From positions 1 to 22,550 of the forward strand of contig CAKUBN010000037.1 of the NCBI GenBank assembly GCA_934643185.1: a DNA stretch of 22,550 nt, read 5' to 3'. The notes beneath the pieces are model-generated. The model was not told the DNA's origin. It ran no database searches and saw nothing but the letters and a program-made list of their open reading frames with translations. The stretch comes from an uncultured Eubacteriales bacterium. Its GTDB lineage: Bacteria > Bacillota > Clostridia > Oscillospirales > Acutalibacteraceae. Positions 13,440-19,835 of the stretch are shown piece by piece; within the stretch, counting starts at the first letter, position 1; every line of letters begins with the position of its first letter. Made by a program: the position numbers and the translations under genes.

Positions 13440-15260
13440 ATGAAACCGAATCGTTTATCCATGAAAAAACACACCCTGCGCTTTGCTGTCATTCTCTCCG
13501 CACTGATCTTAGCGGGTTGCGCCTCCACACAGTCGACCACGTCGTCTACGTCCGCATCTTCCGCTTCCTCTACCGTGAGCACTGAGGAAAGCGGTGCAGA
13601 CGAGACCGATTCTACCGGCGGCGCGATGAACGGCACCATCGGCTCCGTCATCGAAGCAAATCTTTCCTTCAAAAATAAGGATTTCTACATCGATTACAGT
13701 ACGGAAGACACCGTGAAGATCGACCTTTCCGCGCCAAAGGAAGCAGACGGCGTTAAGGTCTCCGGCAGCACCGTCACCATCACGGAAGCGGGCACATATG
13801 TGATCAGCGGCACGCTCACAGACGGCCAGATCATCATCGATGCCGGCGACGACGATGACGTGCGCCTCGTGCTCGAAAACGCGAGCATCACCTGCACCAC
13901 AAGCGCGCCCATCTACGCAAAGAACGCCGATAAGGTCATCATCAGCCTGCCCGAAAACACCGAAAGCACCGTAACCGATACCGTCACCGGCACGGACGGC
14001 AACGATGCGCTTACCGCCGCGATTTTCGCCAAATGCGACCTTTCCGTTAACGGCACGGGCACGCTGAACGTCAACGCCAACGCAAATAACGGCATCACGA
14101 GCGAAGATAAATTGAAAATCGCCGGCGGCGTTTTGAATATCACTTCGGCAGACGACGGCCTCGTCGGCAAAGACGCTGTGCTCATTAAGGTCGGCACCGT
14201 CCATATCACGGCTTCCGGCAACGGCATCAAGTCCACCAAATCCGAGGCCGATAAAGGCTATGTTTATATCGGCGGGGGCACTGTGAACATCACCGCCGAG
14301 CAGGACGGCATTCAGGCGGAGACCAGTGTTCTCATTTCCGCGGGCGAAGTAAATGTTACCGCAGGCGGCGGCGCGAATGGAGAGCAAAAAACGGGCAATG
14401 CTATGTTTGGCGGCGCACAGAGTACAACGACGGACGAAACTCTGTCTACAAAGGGCATCAAGGCCGAAGCCGCGCTCGACATCACCGGCGGCACCGTCAC
14501 GGTCGATTCCGCAGACGACAGCCTGCACAGCAACGATTCGATGACCGTTTCGGGCGGCGGTATCACCGTAAAGTCCGGCGACGACGGCCTGCACGCAGAT
14601 GACACCCTTACGATCGAGGACGGCACCATCGTGGTGGAAGAGTCCTGCGAGGGTCTTGAAGCCATCGACCTCACCATCAATGGCGGTACGATCGATGTCG
14701 CCGCAAGCGACGACGGTCTGAATGCTGCAGGCAGCGCCGTTGACGGCGGCTTTAGCACCGCGGGTGCAGATACGCTCACCGTCAACGGCGGCACGCTCAC
14801 CGTAAACGCCTCCGGCGACGGGCTCGATTCCAACGGTGCGCTTACGATTAACGGCGGTACGGTGTACGTCAGCGGCCCCACCGGTGACGGTAACGGCACA
14901 TTTGACTGCGACGGCGTGTTTACCATCAACGGCGGCGTTGTGCTCGGCACAGGCAGCTCCGGCATGCTGAAGACCCCCACAACGGATTCCAAACAGAACA
15001 CGATCAGCGTCAGCTGCACCGGCAGCGCGGGTGACACCGTAGAAGTGAAGGGCGCGGACGGCAACACGCTCGTTTCCGCCGTGGCTCCGAAGAGCTTTAC
15101 GAATGTCACGTTCAGCACGCCGGACATCACCGAGGGAGAAACGTATACAGTCTATGTAAACGGTACAGAAGCCGCGAGCGAAACCTGCTCCGGCGTTGTC
15201 CGCGGCGCTACGGGTATGGGCAGCTTTGGCGGCGGCCCCGGCAATTGCGTCAAAATATGA
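13440..15260 (+). CDS. Secreted beta-helix lipoprotein, carbohydrate-binding domain (Cthe_2159-like)
   Basis: Large exported protein of 606 aa. The signal peptide ends in a lipobox LAGC with lipidated C27, then a Ser/Thr-rich linker (about 28-52). The rest is built of repeated short strands of the form GGTVTI or GGTIDV, alternating with acidic turns such as DDGL or DDSLHS, especially between about residues 200 and 500. This is a right-handed parallel beta-helix with many Asp residues suited to calcium. It resembles Cthe_2159 of Clostridium thermocellum, reported as a calcium-dependent, pectin-like polysaccharide binder. The C-terminus has a beta-sandwich-like segment (TVEVKGADGNTLVSA) and a glycine-rich end. 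GGAG lies 9 nt before the ATG. It is the third gene of the VTC operon, but ligand and attachment role are inferred. No clear terminator follows. Confidence 0.87.
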   Translation: MKPNRLSMKKHTLRFAVILSALILAGCASTQSTTSSTSASSASSTVSTEESGADETDSTGGAMNGTIGSVIEANLSFKNKDFYIDYSTEDTVKIDLSAPKEADGVKVSGSTVTITEAGTYVISGTLTDGQIIIDAGDDDDVRLVLENASITCTTSAPIYAKNADKVIISLPENTESTVTDTVTGTDGNDALTAAIFAKCDLSVNGTGTLNVNANANNGITSEDKLKIAGGVLNITSADDGLVGKDAVLIKVGTVHITASGNGIKSTKSEADKGYVYIGGGTVNITAEQDGIQAETSVLISAGEVNVTAGGGANGEQKTGNAMFGGAQSTTTDETLSTKGIKAEAALDITGGTVTVDSADDSLHSNDSMTVSGGGITVKSGDDGLHADDTLTIEDGTIVVEESCEGLEAIDLTINGGTIDVAASDDGLNAAGSAVDGGFSTAGADTLTVNGGTLTVNASGDGLDSNGALTINGGTVYVSGPTGDGNGTFDCDGVFTINGGVVLGTGSSGMLKTPTTDSKQNTISVSCTGSAGDTVEVKGADGNTLVSAVAPKSFTNVTFSTPDITEGETYTVYVNGTEAASETCSGVVRGATGMGSFGGGPGNCVKI

Positions 15261-15363
15261 ACTTTTCGTAACAATTTCGGCTTTTTTGCAAAAACCCGCA
15301 CACCTTTTGTCAGGGTGAAAAGAAACCTGTCAGTTCCGGTCGAAATCACGCGAACGATTCTAT

Positions 15364-15392
15364 TTGAACTTCTCTGAAAGCATTGCTATAAT
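15364..15392 (+). promoter_or_regulatory. Strong sigma-A-type promoter of the small Spo0A_C-like gene
   Basis: TTGAAC (15364-15369), 17-nt spacer and TATAAT (15387-15392). The gene therefore has its own transcript rather than depending on the upstream operon. Confidence 0.85.
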
Positions 15393-15419
15393 GACATCAA
15401 TGACAGATTTACCAACCAT

Positions 15420-15460
15420 CCGACAGCCTCCGCCCGTATCGATTGCGGCGGAGCTGTCGG
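15420..15460 (+). promoter_or_regulatory. Strong hairpin in the mRNA leader
   Basis: CCGACAG plus CTCCGCC pairs with GGCGGAG plus CTGTCGG around a 12-nt loop; a single C is bulged, giving about 14 bp. No T-run follows, so it is not a standard terminator. It lies between the promoter and the start codon of the small gene and could affect mRNA stability or translation. Confidence 0.6.
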
Positions 15461-15487
15461 GCCGAATCAGGAAGGACGGGAAGCCTT

Positions 15488-15709
15488 TTGAGTGAACAGG
15501 AATTGATGCTGCGCGTAGCGGCAAAACACGGCGTGGACGGAGATACAGTCCGCGAAGAGATCGGTGCGGCCCTCCGCACGGCAAAGCAGTCTTCGGACGA
15601 TGTGGCCCGTGCATTTTGGAGCGCCATTCCGGAAGATGCCAGCGACAAAGAGATCGTGCAATGTATCGCAGCGCTTTTGGTAGGCCGCAGCCTGCAGGAG
15701 CAAAACTGA
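15488..15709 (+). CDS. Small protein resembling the Spo0A C-terminal DNA-binding domain
   Basis: About 73 aa if translation begins at TTG 15488, or 67 aa from ATG 15506; AGGAA lies just before the latter and AAGGA 12 nt before the former, so the start is uncertain. The sequence AAKHGVDGDTVREEIGAALRTA lines up with the recognition-helix region of Spo0A (KKY..T..RVERAIRHAIEVAW), and SDKEIVQCIAALL with the Spo0A end (SEFIAMIADKL). The first helices of the domain are missing. It could be a stand-alone helical regulator of sporulation or simply a diverged small DNA-binding protein. It has a strong promoter, a leader hairpin and a terminator, so it is a real single-gene unit. Confidence 0.68.
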   Translation: MSEQELMLRVAAKHGVDGDTVREEIGAALRTAKQSSDDVARAFWSAIPEDASDKEIVQCIAALLVGRSLQEQN

Positions 15710-15722
15710 AACGAAGAAAGGG

Positions 15723-15748
15723 ACGGAAGCGTAAAGCTTCCGTTTTTT
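15723..15748 (+). terminator. Rho-independent terminator
   Basis: ACGGAAGC (15723-15730) pairs with GCTTCCGT (15736-15743) around a 5-nt loop, followed by TTTTTT. It lies 14 nt after the small gene. Confidence 0.95.
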
Positions 15749-15788
15749 CTTTGGAAAAATCCCCCGCTTGCCCGCGGCAGCGATACTT

Positions 15789-15984
15789 AAAAGTCTTTGA
15801 TTAAACTTTCTTCGAGAAAGTTTACGGGTTCTTAGGGCAGCGCCCTAAGTCGTCGTTCGCAAACGACGAAATCCTTTTGCCTAACCCAAAACTAGGAAAG
15901 TAGGATAAACAGTCCGGTGGACTGTTTATCCGCAGGAAACCCAGTTGCATGGGTTTCCTGATAGGCGGTCAAAAGACCGCCTAT
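15789..15984 (+). repeat. Seven-hairpin repeat element, copy D
   Basis: Begins AAAAGTCTTT (15789-15798). H1 TAAACTTTCT/AGAAAGTTTA (15802-15811/15815-15824), H2 CTTAGGGC/GCCCTAAG (15831-15838/15842-15849), H3 CGTCGTT/AACGACG with loop CGCA (15851-15857/15862-15868), a weak H4 with CTAGGA, H5 GGATAAACAGTCC/GGACTGTTTATCC (15903-15915/15919-15931), H6 CAGGAAACCC/GGGTTTCCTG with loop AGTTGCAT identical to copy C (15933-15942/15951-15960), and H7 ATAGGCGGTC/GACCGCCTAT (15961-15970/15975-15984). Compared with copy C, H1, H3, H5, H6 and H7 differ on both arms in a pairing-preserving way. It lies beyond the terminator of the preceding gene. Confidence 0.9.
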
Positions 15985-15990
15985 TTAAAT

Positions 15991-16028
15991 AACACCGCAC
16001 TCACGTTTTTTTCCATGAGTGCGGTGTT
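15991..16028. terminator. Perfect 13-bp hairpin between repeat copies D and E
   Basis: AACACCGCACTCA (15991-16003) pairs with TGAGTGCGGTGTT (16016-16028) around a T-rich 12-nt loop. It sits between two elements and two genes that point at each other, so it could act as a bidirectional terminator, although neither side has a long T-run. Confidence 0.5.
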
Positions 16029-16057
16029 TCATTGTGCCTGCGCATAAAAAATATAAA

Positions 16058-16082
16058 CTCCCTCTGACAGAGGGAAAGGGAG
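16058..16082. repeat. Short palindromic repeat fragment
   Basis: TCCCTCT (16059-16065) pairs with AGAGGGA (16069-16075) around GAC, with a further GGGAG at the end. It resembles the CTCCCTCTGACAGAGGGAG palindromes scattered in many Clostridia genomes; only one fragment is present here. Confidence 0.45.
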
Positions 16083-16106
16083 AGATACAGAAAGCTTGCG
16101 GATATG

Positions 16107-16133
16107 AAAAAGGGCGGCATTTAGCCGCCCTTT
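16107..16133 (-). terminator. Hairpin 7 of repeat copy E acting as terminator of serCA
   Basis: Minus strand AAAGGGCGGC (16133-16124 complement) pairs with GCCGCCCTTT around a 5-nt loop and runs into TTTTT at 16111-16107. This is a good intrinsic terminator at the distal end of the element, about 190 nt after the serA stop. Confidence 0.75.
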
Positions 16134-16298
16134 GGGAGACCCCCTAATTGGGTCTCCCACGGATAAACAGTCCACTGGACTGTTTATCCTCCCGTCCTGA
16201 TTTTTGGTAGGCAATAAGATTTCGCCATTTGCGAATGGCGACTCAGGGCTTTGCCCCGAGACCCCACAAGCTTTTGAAAAAGCTTGAGCAAAACTTTT
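16109..16298 (-). repeat. Seven-hairpin repeat element, copy E
   Basis: On the minus strand it begins AAAAGTTTT (16298-16290), 26 nt after the serA stop. H1 CAAGCTTTT/AAAAGCTTG (16267-16275/16278-16286), H2 CTCAGGGC/GCCCCGAG with one wobble (16242-16249/16253-16260), H3 CGCCATT/AATGGCG (16223-16229/16234-16240) with minus-strand loop CGCA, a weak H4 with ATCAGGA, H5 GGATAAACAGTCC/GGACTGTTTATCC (16161-16173/16177-16189), H6 TGGGAGACCC/GGGTCTCCCA (16133-16142/16150-16159), and H7 AAAGGGCGGC/GCCGCCCTTT (16109-16118/16124-16133). It faces copy D head-on. Confidence 0.9.
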
Positions 16299-16324
16299 AC
16301 GTCACGCCCGCCATAAGCTCGGTG

Positions 16325-17485
16325 TTACTTTATCACCCTCGCCCGTACGACCGGCGGAAGCGCCGCTAACTTCTCGCGCACGTCCTCCGCTACATCGCCC
16401 GTAACGTCCAAAATCGTATACGCCCAGTCGCCCCGCGATTTCGAGAGCATGTTCTCAATGTTGATGCCCGCTTCGCCGCACACCTGCGTAAACGAACCGA
16501 TGGTATTCGGAATATTCCGGTGCGCAAGGCAAATGCGTGTGTCCGCGCCGCGCGCCATGGAAATGTTCGGGAAGTTGACAGAATTTCGGATGTTGCCGTT
16601 TTCAATGTAGTCCTTGAGCTCCTCCGCGGCCATCACGGCGCAGTTGTCCTCGCTTTCCGGCGTGGAAGCGCCAAGGTGCGGGATCGCAATGACGTTTTCC
16701 GTCCCAAGCAGCGCGTCGTCCGGGAAGTCCGTCGCATACGCGGCGACCGTGCCGTCTGCAAGCGCACTTAACATCGCGTCGGTGTCCACAAGCGCCCCGC
16801 GCGAGAAGTTCAGCACGCGCACGCCTTTTTTCACTTTTTTCAAAGCATCCGCGCCGATGAGCCCGCGCGTCGAATCATTCAGCGGCACATGCACGGTAAT
16901 ATAGTTGCACTTCTCGAAAATCTCATCGACGGAAGCGGCTTTCACAATGTCGCTCGAAAGGTTCCATGCCGCGTCTACGGAGAGGAACGGGTCAAAGCCG
17001 TACACCTGCATGCCGAGCGTCTGCGCGGCATTTGCGACGAGCACGCCGATCGCGCCAAGGCCAATCACGCCCAGCTTCTTGCTGAGAATTTCCGGCCCCG
17101 CAAACGCGGATTTTCCTTTTTCCACCTGCTTCGAGATGTCCGCCGTGCCTTTTAACGTCTGCACCCATTCCATCGCCGGAACGATCTTGCGGGACGTCAA
17201 AAACAGCGCCGCCAGCACCAGCTCCTTTACAGCGTTGGCGTTTGCGCCCGGCGTGTTGAACACTACAATGCCGGCTTCCGCGCACTTTTCCACAGGGATG
17301 TTGTTCACGCCCGCGCCCGCTCTCGCAATCGCAAGCAGGCTTTCGGGCAGAGTCATGTCGTGCATGGCGGCGGAGCGCACCAAAATGCCCTCCGGGTTTT
17401 CGATCTCGGCAGCATATGTATAGTTTTCGCCCAAACGGTCGGTGCCGAGCGGGCTGATTTTATTGAGGCAAAGTATATTGTGCAT
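16325..17485 (-). CDS. serA: D-3-phosphoglycerate dehydrogenase
   Basis: First enzyme of serine synthesis: oxidises 3-phosphoglycerate to 3-phosphohydroxypyruvate with NAD. The 386-aa product has the NAD-binding Rossmann motif GVIGLGAIG (139-147) with an acidic residue near 165 (YGFDPF), catalytic R229 in LNFSRGALVDT and H270 in IPHLGAST. Where many relatives have an acidic E in an EP motif, this protein reads TDFPDDALLG (252-261), as in a short-form subgroup of this enzyme. A C-terminal ACT domain (about 316-386, NIPNTIGSFTQVCGEAGINIENM) suggests serine feedback. The start overlaps the serC stop by one base (TGATG), and AAAGGAG precedes it, so the two are cotranscribed and coupled. Confidence 0.96.
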   Translation of the reverse strand: MHNILCLNKISPLGTDRLGENYTYAAEIENPEGILVRSAAMHDMTLPESLLAIARAGAGVNNIPVEKCAEAGIVVFNTPGANANAVKELVLAALFLTSRKIVPAMEWVQTLKGTADISKQVEKGKSAFAGPEILSKKLGVIGLGAIGVLVANAAQTLGMQVYGFDPFLSVDAAWNLSSDIVKAASVDEIFEKCNYITVHVPLNDSTRGLIGADALKKVKKGVRVLNFSRGALVDTDAMLSALADGTVAAYATDFPDDALLGTENVIAIPHLGASTPESEDNCAVMAAEELKDYIENGNIRNSVNFPNISMARGADTRICLAHRNIPNTIGSFTQVCGEAGINIENMLSKSRGDWAYTILDVTGDVAEDVREKLAALPPVVRARVIK

Positions 17486-18570
17486 CAGGCATTCTCCTTT
17501 TCAAAGTTCTCCATAAACTGAACGAGCTTTTCCACGCCCTCGCGCGGCATCGCGTTGTAGATGGACGCGCGCATGCCGCCCACACTGCGGTGACCCTTCA
17601 GGTTCACAAAGCCCGCCGCGGCAGCTTCCTGCACGAATTTCGCGTCCAGGTCCTTGTCGCCCGTCACGAACGTCACGTTCATAATGGACCGGCTGTCCTT
17701 TTCGGCGCAGCCCTTAAAGAGCTTCGAGCGATCAAGGAAATCGTAAAGCAGCGCAGCCTTTTCCACGTTGCGCTTTTCCATCGCCTTCAGTCCACCCACT
17801 TCGTTTTTCAGCCATTCCAAAACGAGCTTGCACATGTAAATGGAGTAGCACGGCGGCGTGTTGTACATGCTGTCGCTGTCCGCGTGCGTCTTATACATGA
17901 ACATCGTCGGCGTGTTTTCCTGCGGCTCGCCGATGAGATCCTCGCGGATGATGACGATCGTCAAGCCTGCCGGGGCTACATTTTTCTGCGCGCCCGCATA
18001 CAGAACGCCGAATCTCGAAACGTCGATCGGTCGGCTCAAAATGCACGAGGAAATGTCCGCCACAAGCGGCACGTCGCCCGTTTCCGGCAGCGTGTGGAAC
18101 ACCGTGCCGTAGATCGTGTTGTTCATGCAGATGTGGAAATAGTCTGCGTCCGGGCGGAATTCCTTCGGGTCCAAATCGGGAATGCGGCTGAAATTCTGCT
18201 CTTTCGAGGAGGCCACCACCTTGCAGTCGCCAAAGCGCGCGGCTTCCTTATACGCCTTTGTGGAGAACTGGCCGGAGAGCACATAGTCGGCCTTGTGGTT
18301 TTTCGTCATCAAATTCAGCGGCACCATCGCAAACTGCGAGGACGCGCCGCCCTGCAAAAAGAGCACCTTGTAGTTATCCGGGATCTCCATCACTTCGCGC
18401 AGAAGGCTCTCCGCACCCTTGATGATCGCGTCATAGACCTTAGATCGGTGTGACATCTCCATCACGGACTGTCCTGAGTCTTCATAGTCGAGCATTTCGG
18501 CAGCGGCTCTCAGAAGAACACTTTCCGGCAGCATAGAGGGGCCGGCAGAGAAGTTGTACACACGGTTCAT
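17485..18570 (-). CDS. serC: Phosphoserine aminotransferase
   Basis: PLP enzyme converting 3-phosphohydroxypyruvate and glutamate to phosphoserine, the second step of serine synthesis. From ATG 18570 the product is 361 aa, the usual length, and begins MNRVYNFSAGPSMLPESVL, the family N-terminus; AAAGGAAG lies upstream. A frame extending to 18630 is therefore too long. Key motifs are HRSKVYD (41-47), FLQGGASSQFAMVP (71-84), NNTIYGTVF (150-158), ADISSCILSRPID (171-183) and the PLP lysine K196 in YAGAQKNVAPAG. The C-terminus has GHRSVGGMRASIYNAMP, which binds the phosphate of the substrate. serA follows directly. No serB phosphatase gene is in the window. Confidence 0.97.
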   Translation of the reverse strand: MNRVYNFSAGPSMLPESVLLRAAAEMLDYEDSGQSVMEMSHRSKVYDAIIKGAESLLREVMEIPDNYKVLFLQGGASSQFAMVPLNLMTKNHKADYVLSGQFSTKAYKEAARFGDCKVVASSKEQNFSRIPDLDPKEFRPDADYFHICMNNTIYGTVFHTLPETGDVPLVADISSCILSRPIDVSRFGVLYAGAQKNVAPAGLTIVIIREDLIGEPQENTPTMFMYKTHADSDSMYNTPPCYSIYMCKLVLEWLKNEVGGLKAMEKRNVEKAALLYDFLDRSKLFKGCAEKDSRSIMNVTFVTGDKDLDAKFVQEAAAAGFVNLKGHRSVGGMRASIYNAMPREGVEKLVQFMENFEKENA

Positions 18571-18589
18571 ATAAGATCTTCCTTTCTTT

Positions 18590-18661
18590 GGCGCGTTAAA
18601 TCGCACCGGATAATAAAATAAGATTGCCAAAGCTTCGCCGCGGTTTCTTATAGCACCGCGG
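18590..18661 (-). promoter_or_regulatory. Hairpins in the serC leader
   Basis: Minus strand: CCGCGG (18661-18656) pairs with CCGCGG (18643-18638) just after the predicted transcript start. GGTGCG (18607-18602) pairs with CGCGCC (18595-18590), with one G-U pair, shortly before the ribosome binding site. Neither has a T-run, and no T-box or known riboswitch pattern was recognised. Their role is unknown. Confidence 0.4.
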
Positions 18662-18674
18662 TAAAGTTTTCCCT

Positions 18675-18704
18675 ATTATACATACACAAAAACGCAAATG
18701 TCAA
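18675..18704 (-). promoter_or_regulatory. Promoter of serC-serA
   Basis: Minus strand TTGACA (18704-18699), 18-nt spacer and TATAAT (18680-18675), both hexamers perfect. Confidence 0.9.
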
Positions 18705-18913
18705 GCATAAATTTGTTTTCTTGGTAAAAACAGGTGTATCTAATCGGTGGACAAATATCGAATGCCGCGTTTCGTTCGCGCCCCACGTACAAATAAAAAT
18801 AAACTGTCCGCCTTCTATCGACAAAAAACCGTTTTTCACACGCACAACGAAAAATTCACGGAAAATCCGTCACAAAAAACTATCGAAAATCACAGAACAT
18901 TTTCCATAACGGA

Positions 18914-18942
18914 TTGATTTTTTGGAAATCTTTTTGTATAAT
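18914..18942 (+). promoter_or_regulatory. Promoter of the DRTGG / hydrogenase-like operon
   Basis: TTGATT (18914-18919), 17-nt spacer and TATAAT (18937-18942). The predicted leader of about 70 nt contains a hairpin before the first gene. Confidence 0.85.
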
Positions 18943-18954
18943 AACAGAATACAA

Positions 18955-18993
18955 GGACACTTTGGGCTCAAAAAAGCAAATAGAGCTGTGTCC
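18955..18993 (+). promoter_or_regulatory. Leader hairpin of the hydrogenase-like operon
   Basis: GGACAC (18955-18960) pairs with GTGTCC (18988-18993), and GGCTC with GAGCT just inside, with a TTTG bulge on one side and an A-rich loop. It starts within about 6 nt of the predicted transcript start, so it may protect the 5' end. No T-run follows. Confidence 0.5.
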
Positions 18994-19019
18994 GAACTCG
19001 GCGAAAGGGTGAAGCTTTC

Positions 19020-19370
19020 ATGAAGGTACAGGATATTGTCAACATTTTAAAGGCGGAAATACTGGCGGAGGGCGACCTTCAGGAAGAGGTCAAAACCGCA
19101 TGCGGCAGCGATATGATGAGCGACGTGCTGGCGTTCGTCAAAGATCAGTCCGTGCTGCTCACGGGTCTTGTGAACCCGCAGGTGGTGCGCACGGCGGAAA
19201 TGATGGATATGCACTGCATCATCTTTGTGCGCGGCAAGCACCCGGATGAGACCGTGCTGTCGCTCGCACGGCAAAAGGACATCACCATCCTCGCAACGCC
19301 GTACAGAATGTTCACGGCGTGCGGCCTCCTATACGAAAACGGGTTAGAAGGCGGGTGTGACGTATCATGA
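19020..19370 (+). CDS. DRTGG-domain protein
   Basis: Small cytoplasmic protein of 116 aa consisting of a single DRTGG-like domain, a ligand-sensing fold otherwise found in phosphotransacetylase-type and CBS-containing proteins. Seen are an N-terminal helix MKVQDIVNILKAEIL, the loop GSDMMSDVLAF (29-39), and strands QSVLLTGLVNPQVVRTAEMM and CIIFVRGKHPDETVLSLA. The domain name refers to a motif that is not literally kept here, so the call is by overall pattern and by neighbourhood. AAAGGGTG precedes the ATG. It is the first gene of a five-gene operon, and its stop overlaps the next start as ATGA. Confidence 0.82.
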   Translation: MKVQDIVNILKAEILAEGDLQEEVKTACGSDMMSDVLAFVKDQSVLLTGLVNPQVVRTAEMMDMHCIIFVRGKHPDETVLSLARQKDITILATPYRMFTACGLLYENGLEGGCDVS

Positions 19371-19801
19371 GTATGCTGCAGCTTCGGTATTCAGTCCCCG
19401 GCGATGATTTTACCCGCGCGGGCGAAGCCTCCGGCGACGTGAAGCATAAATTAAAAAAGCTCGGCTATAACCCGTCTGCCATCCGCCGCGTTTCCATCGC
19501 CATGTACGAAGGCGAGATCAACATGGTCATCCACGCGGGCGGCGGCGAAGCGAATGTCGACGTAGACCCGGATAAGGTCGTCATCGTGCTCACCGACCAC
19601 GGCCCCGGCATCGCAGACGTGGAAAAAGCCATGCAGGAGGGCTGGTCCACCGCGCCGGATAACGTGCGGTCGCTCGGCTTCGGCGCCGGCATGGGCCTGC
19701 CGAACATGAAGAAGTATTCCGATGAAATGACGATCGATTCGGTCGTGGGGCAGGGCACCACGCTCAAAATGGTCGTTTACGCGCAGAGCGAAAAATCGTA
19801 G
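19367..19801 (+). CDS. RsbW-like ATP-binding protein (HATPase_c_2)
   Basis: GHKL-type ATPase domain of 144 aa, the size of anti-sigma factor/serine kinases such as RsbW and SpoIIAB. The N box is MYEGEINMVIHA (46-57; E50, N52). The G1 box is LTDHGPGI (75-82) and the lid/G2 box LGFGAGMGLPNMKKYS (103-118). It ends GQGTTLKMVVYAQ, as typical for the fold. It has no sensor or phosphoacceptor domain. It could phosphorylate or bind a partner protein encoded elsewhere; no anti-anti-sigma or sigma gene is adjacent. It is translationally coupled to the DRTGG gene and lies 34 nt before the hydrogenase-like gene. Confidence 0.88.
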   Translation: MSMLQLRYSVPGDDFTRAGEASGDVKHKLKKLGYNPSAIRRVSIAMYEGEINMVIHAGGGEANVDVDPDKVVIVLTDHGPGIADVEKAMQEGWSTAPDNVRSLGFGAGMGLPNMKKYSDEMTIDSVVGQGTTLKMVVYAQSEKS

Positions 19802-19835
19802 GCTCTGCATAGGATAATGGAGGAGGCGCGTTAGA

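Noticed and set aside
13509..14594. Long open frame opposite the beta-helix lipoprotein gene
   Set aside because: Produced by the repetitive Asp/Gly/Thr codons on the other strand; the plus-strand protein has a signal peptide, lipobox and ribosome binding site.
15789..15984. Repeat copies as a CRISPR array or as tRNA/rRNA remnants
   Set aside because: The units are dispersed, not evenly spaced with unique spacers, and show no tRNA or rRNA features.
17590..18453. Long open frame opposite serC
   Set aside because: Antisense shadow of a well-identified aminotransferase gene, rich in Arg, His and Val as expected from GC-rich reverse codons.
18714..18732. TGTTTT/AAAACA dyad upstream of the serC promoter as a Rex-like operator
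   Set aside because: It lacks the TTGTGA-type arms of the Rex consensus, and short T-run/A-run dyads are expected by chance in AT-rich DNA.
18816..18827. Possible Spo0A box (TATCGACAAAA, reverse of TTTTGTCGATA) between serC and the hydrogenase-like operon
   Set aside because: One mismatch to the consensus in an AT-rich gap, far from both promoters (over 85 bp from either -35), with no second box nearby.
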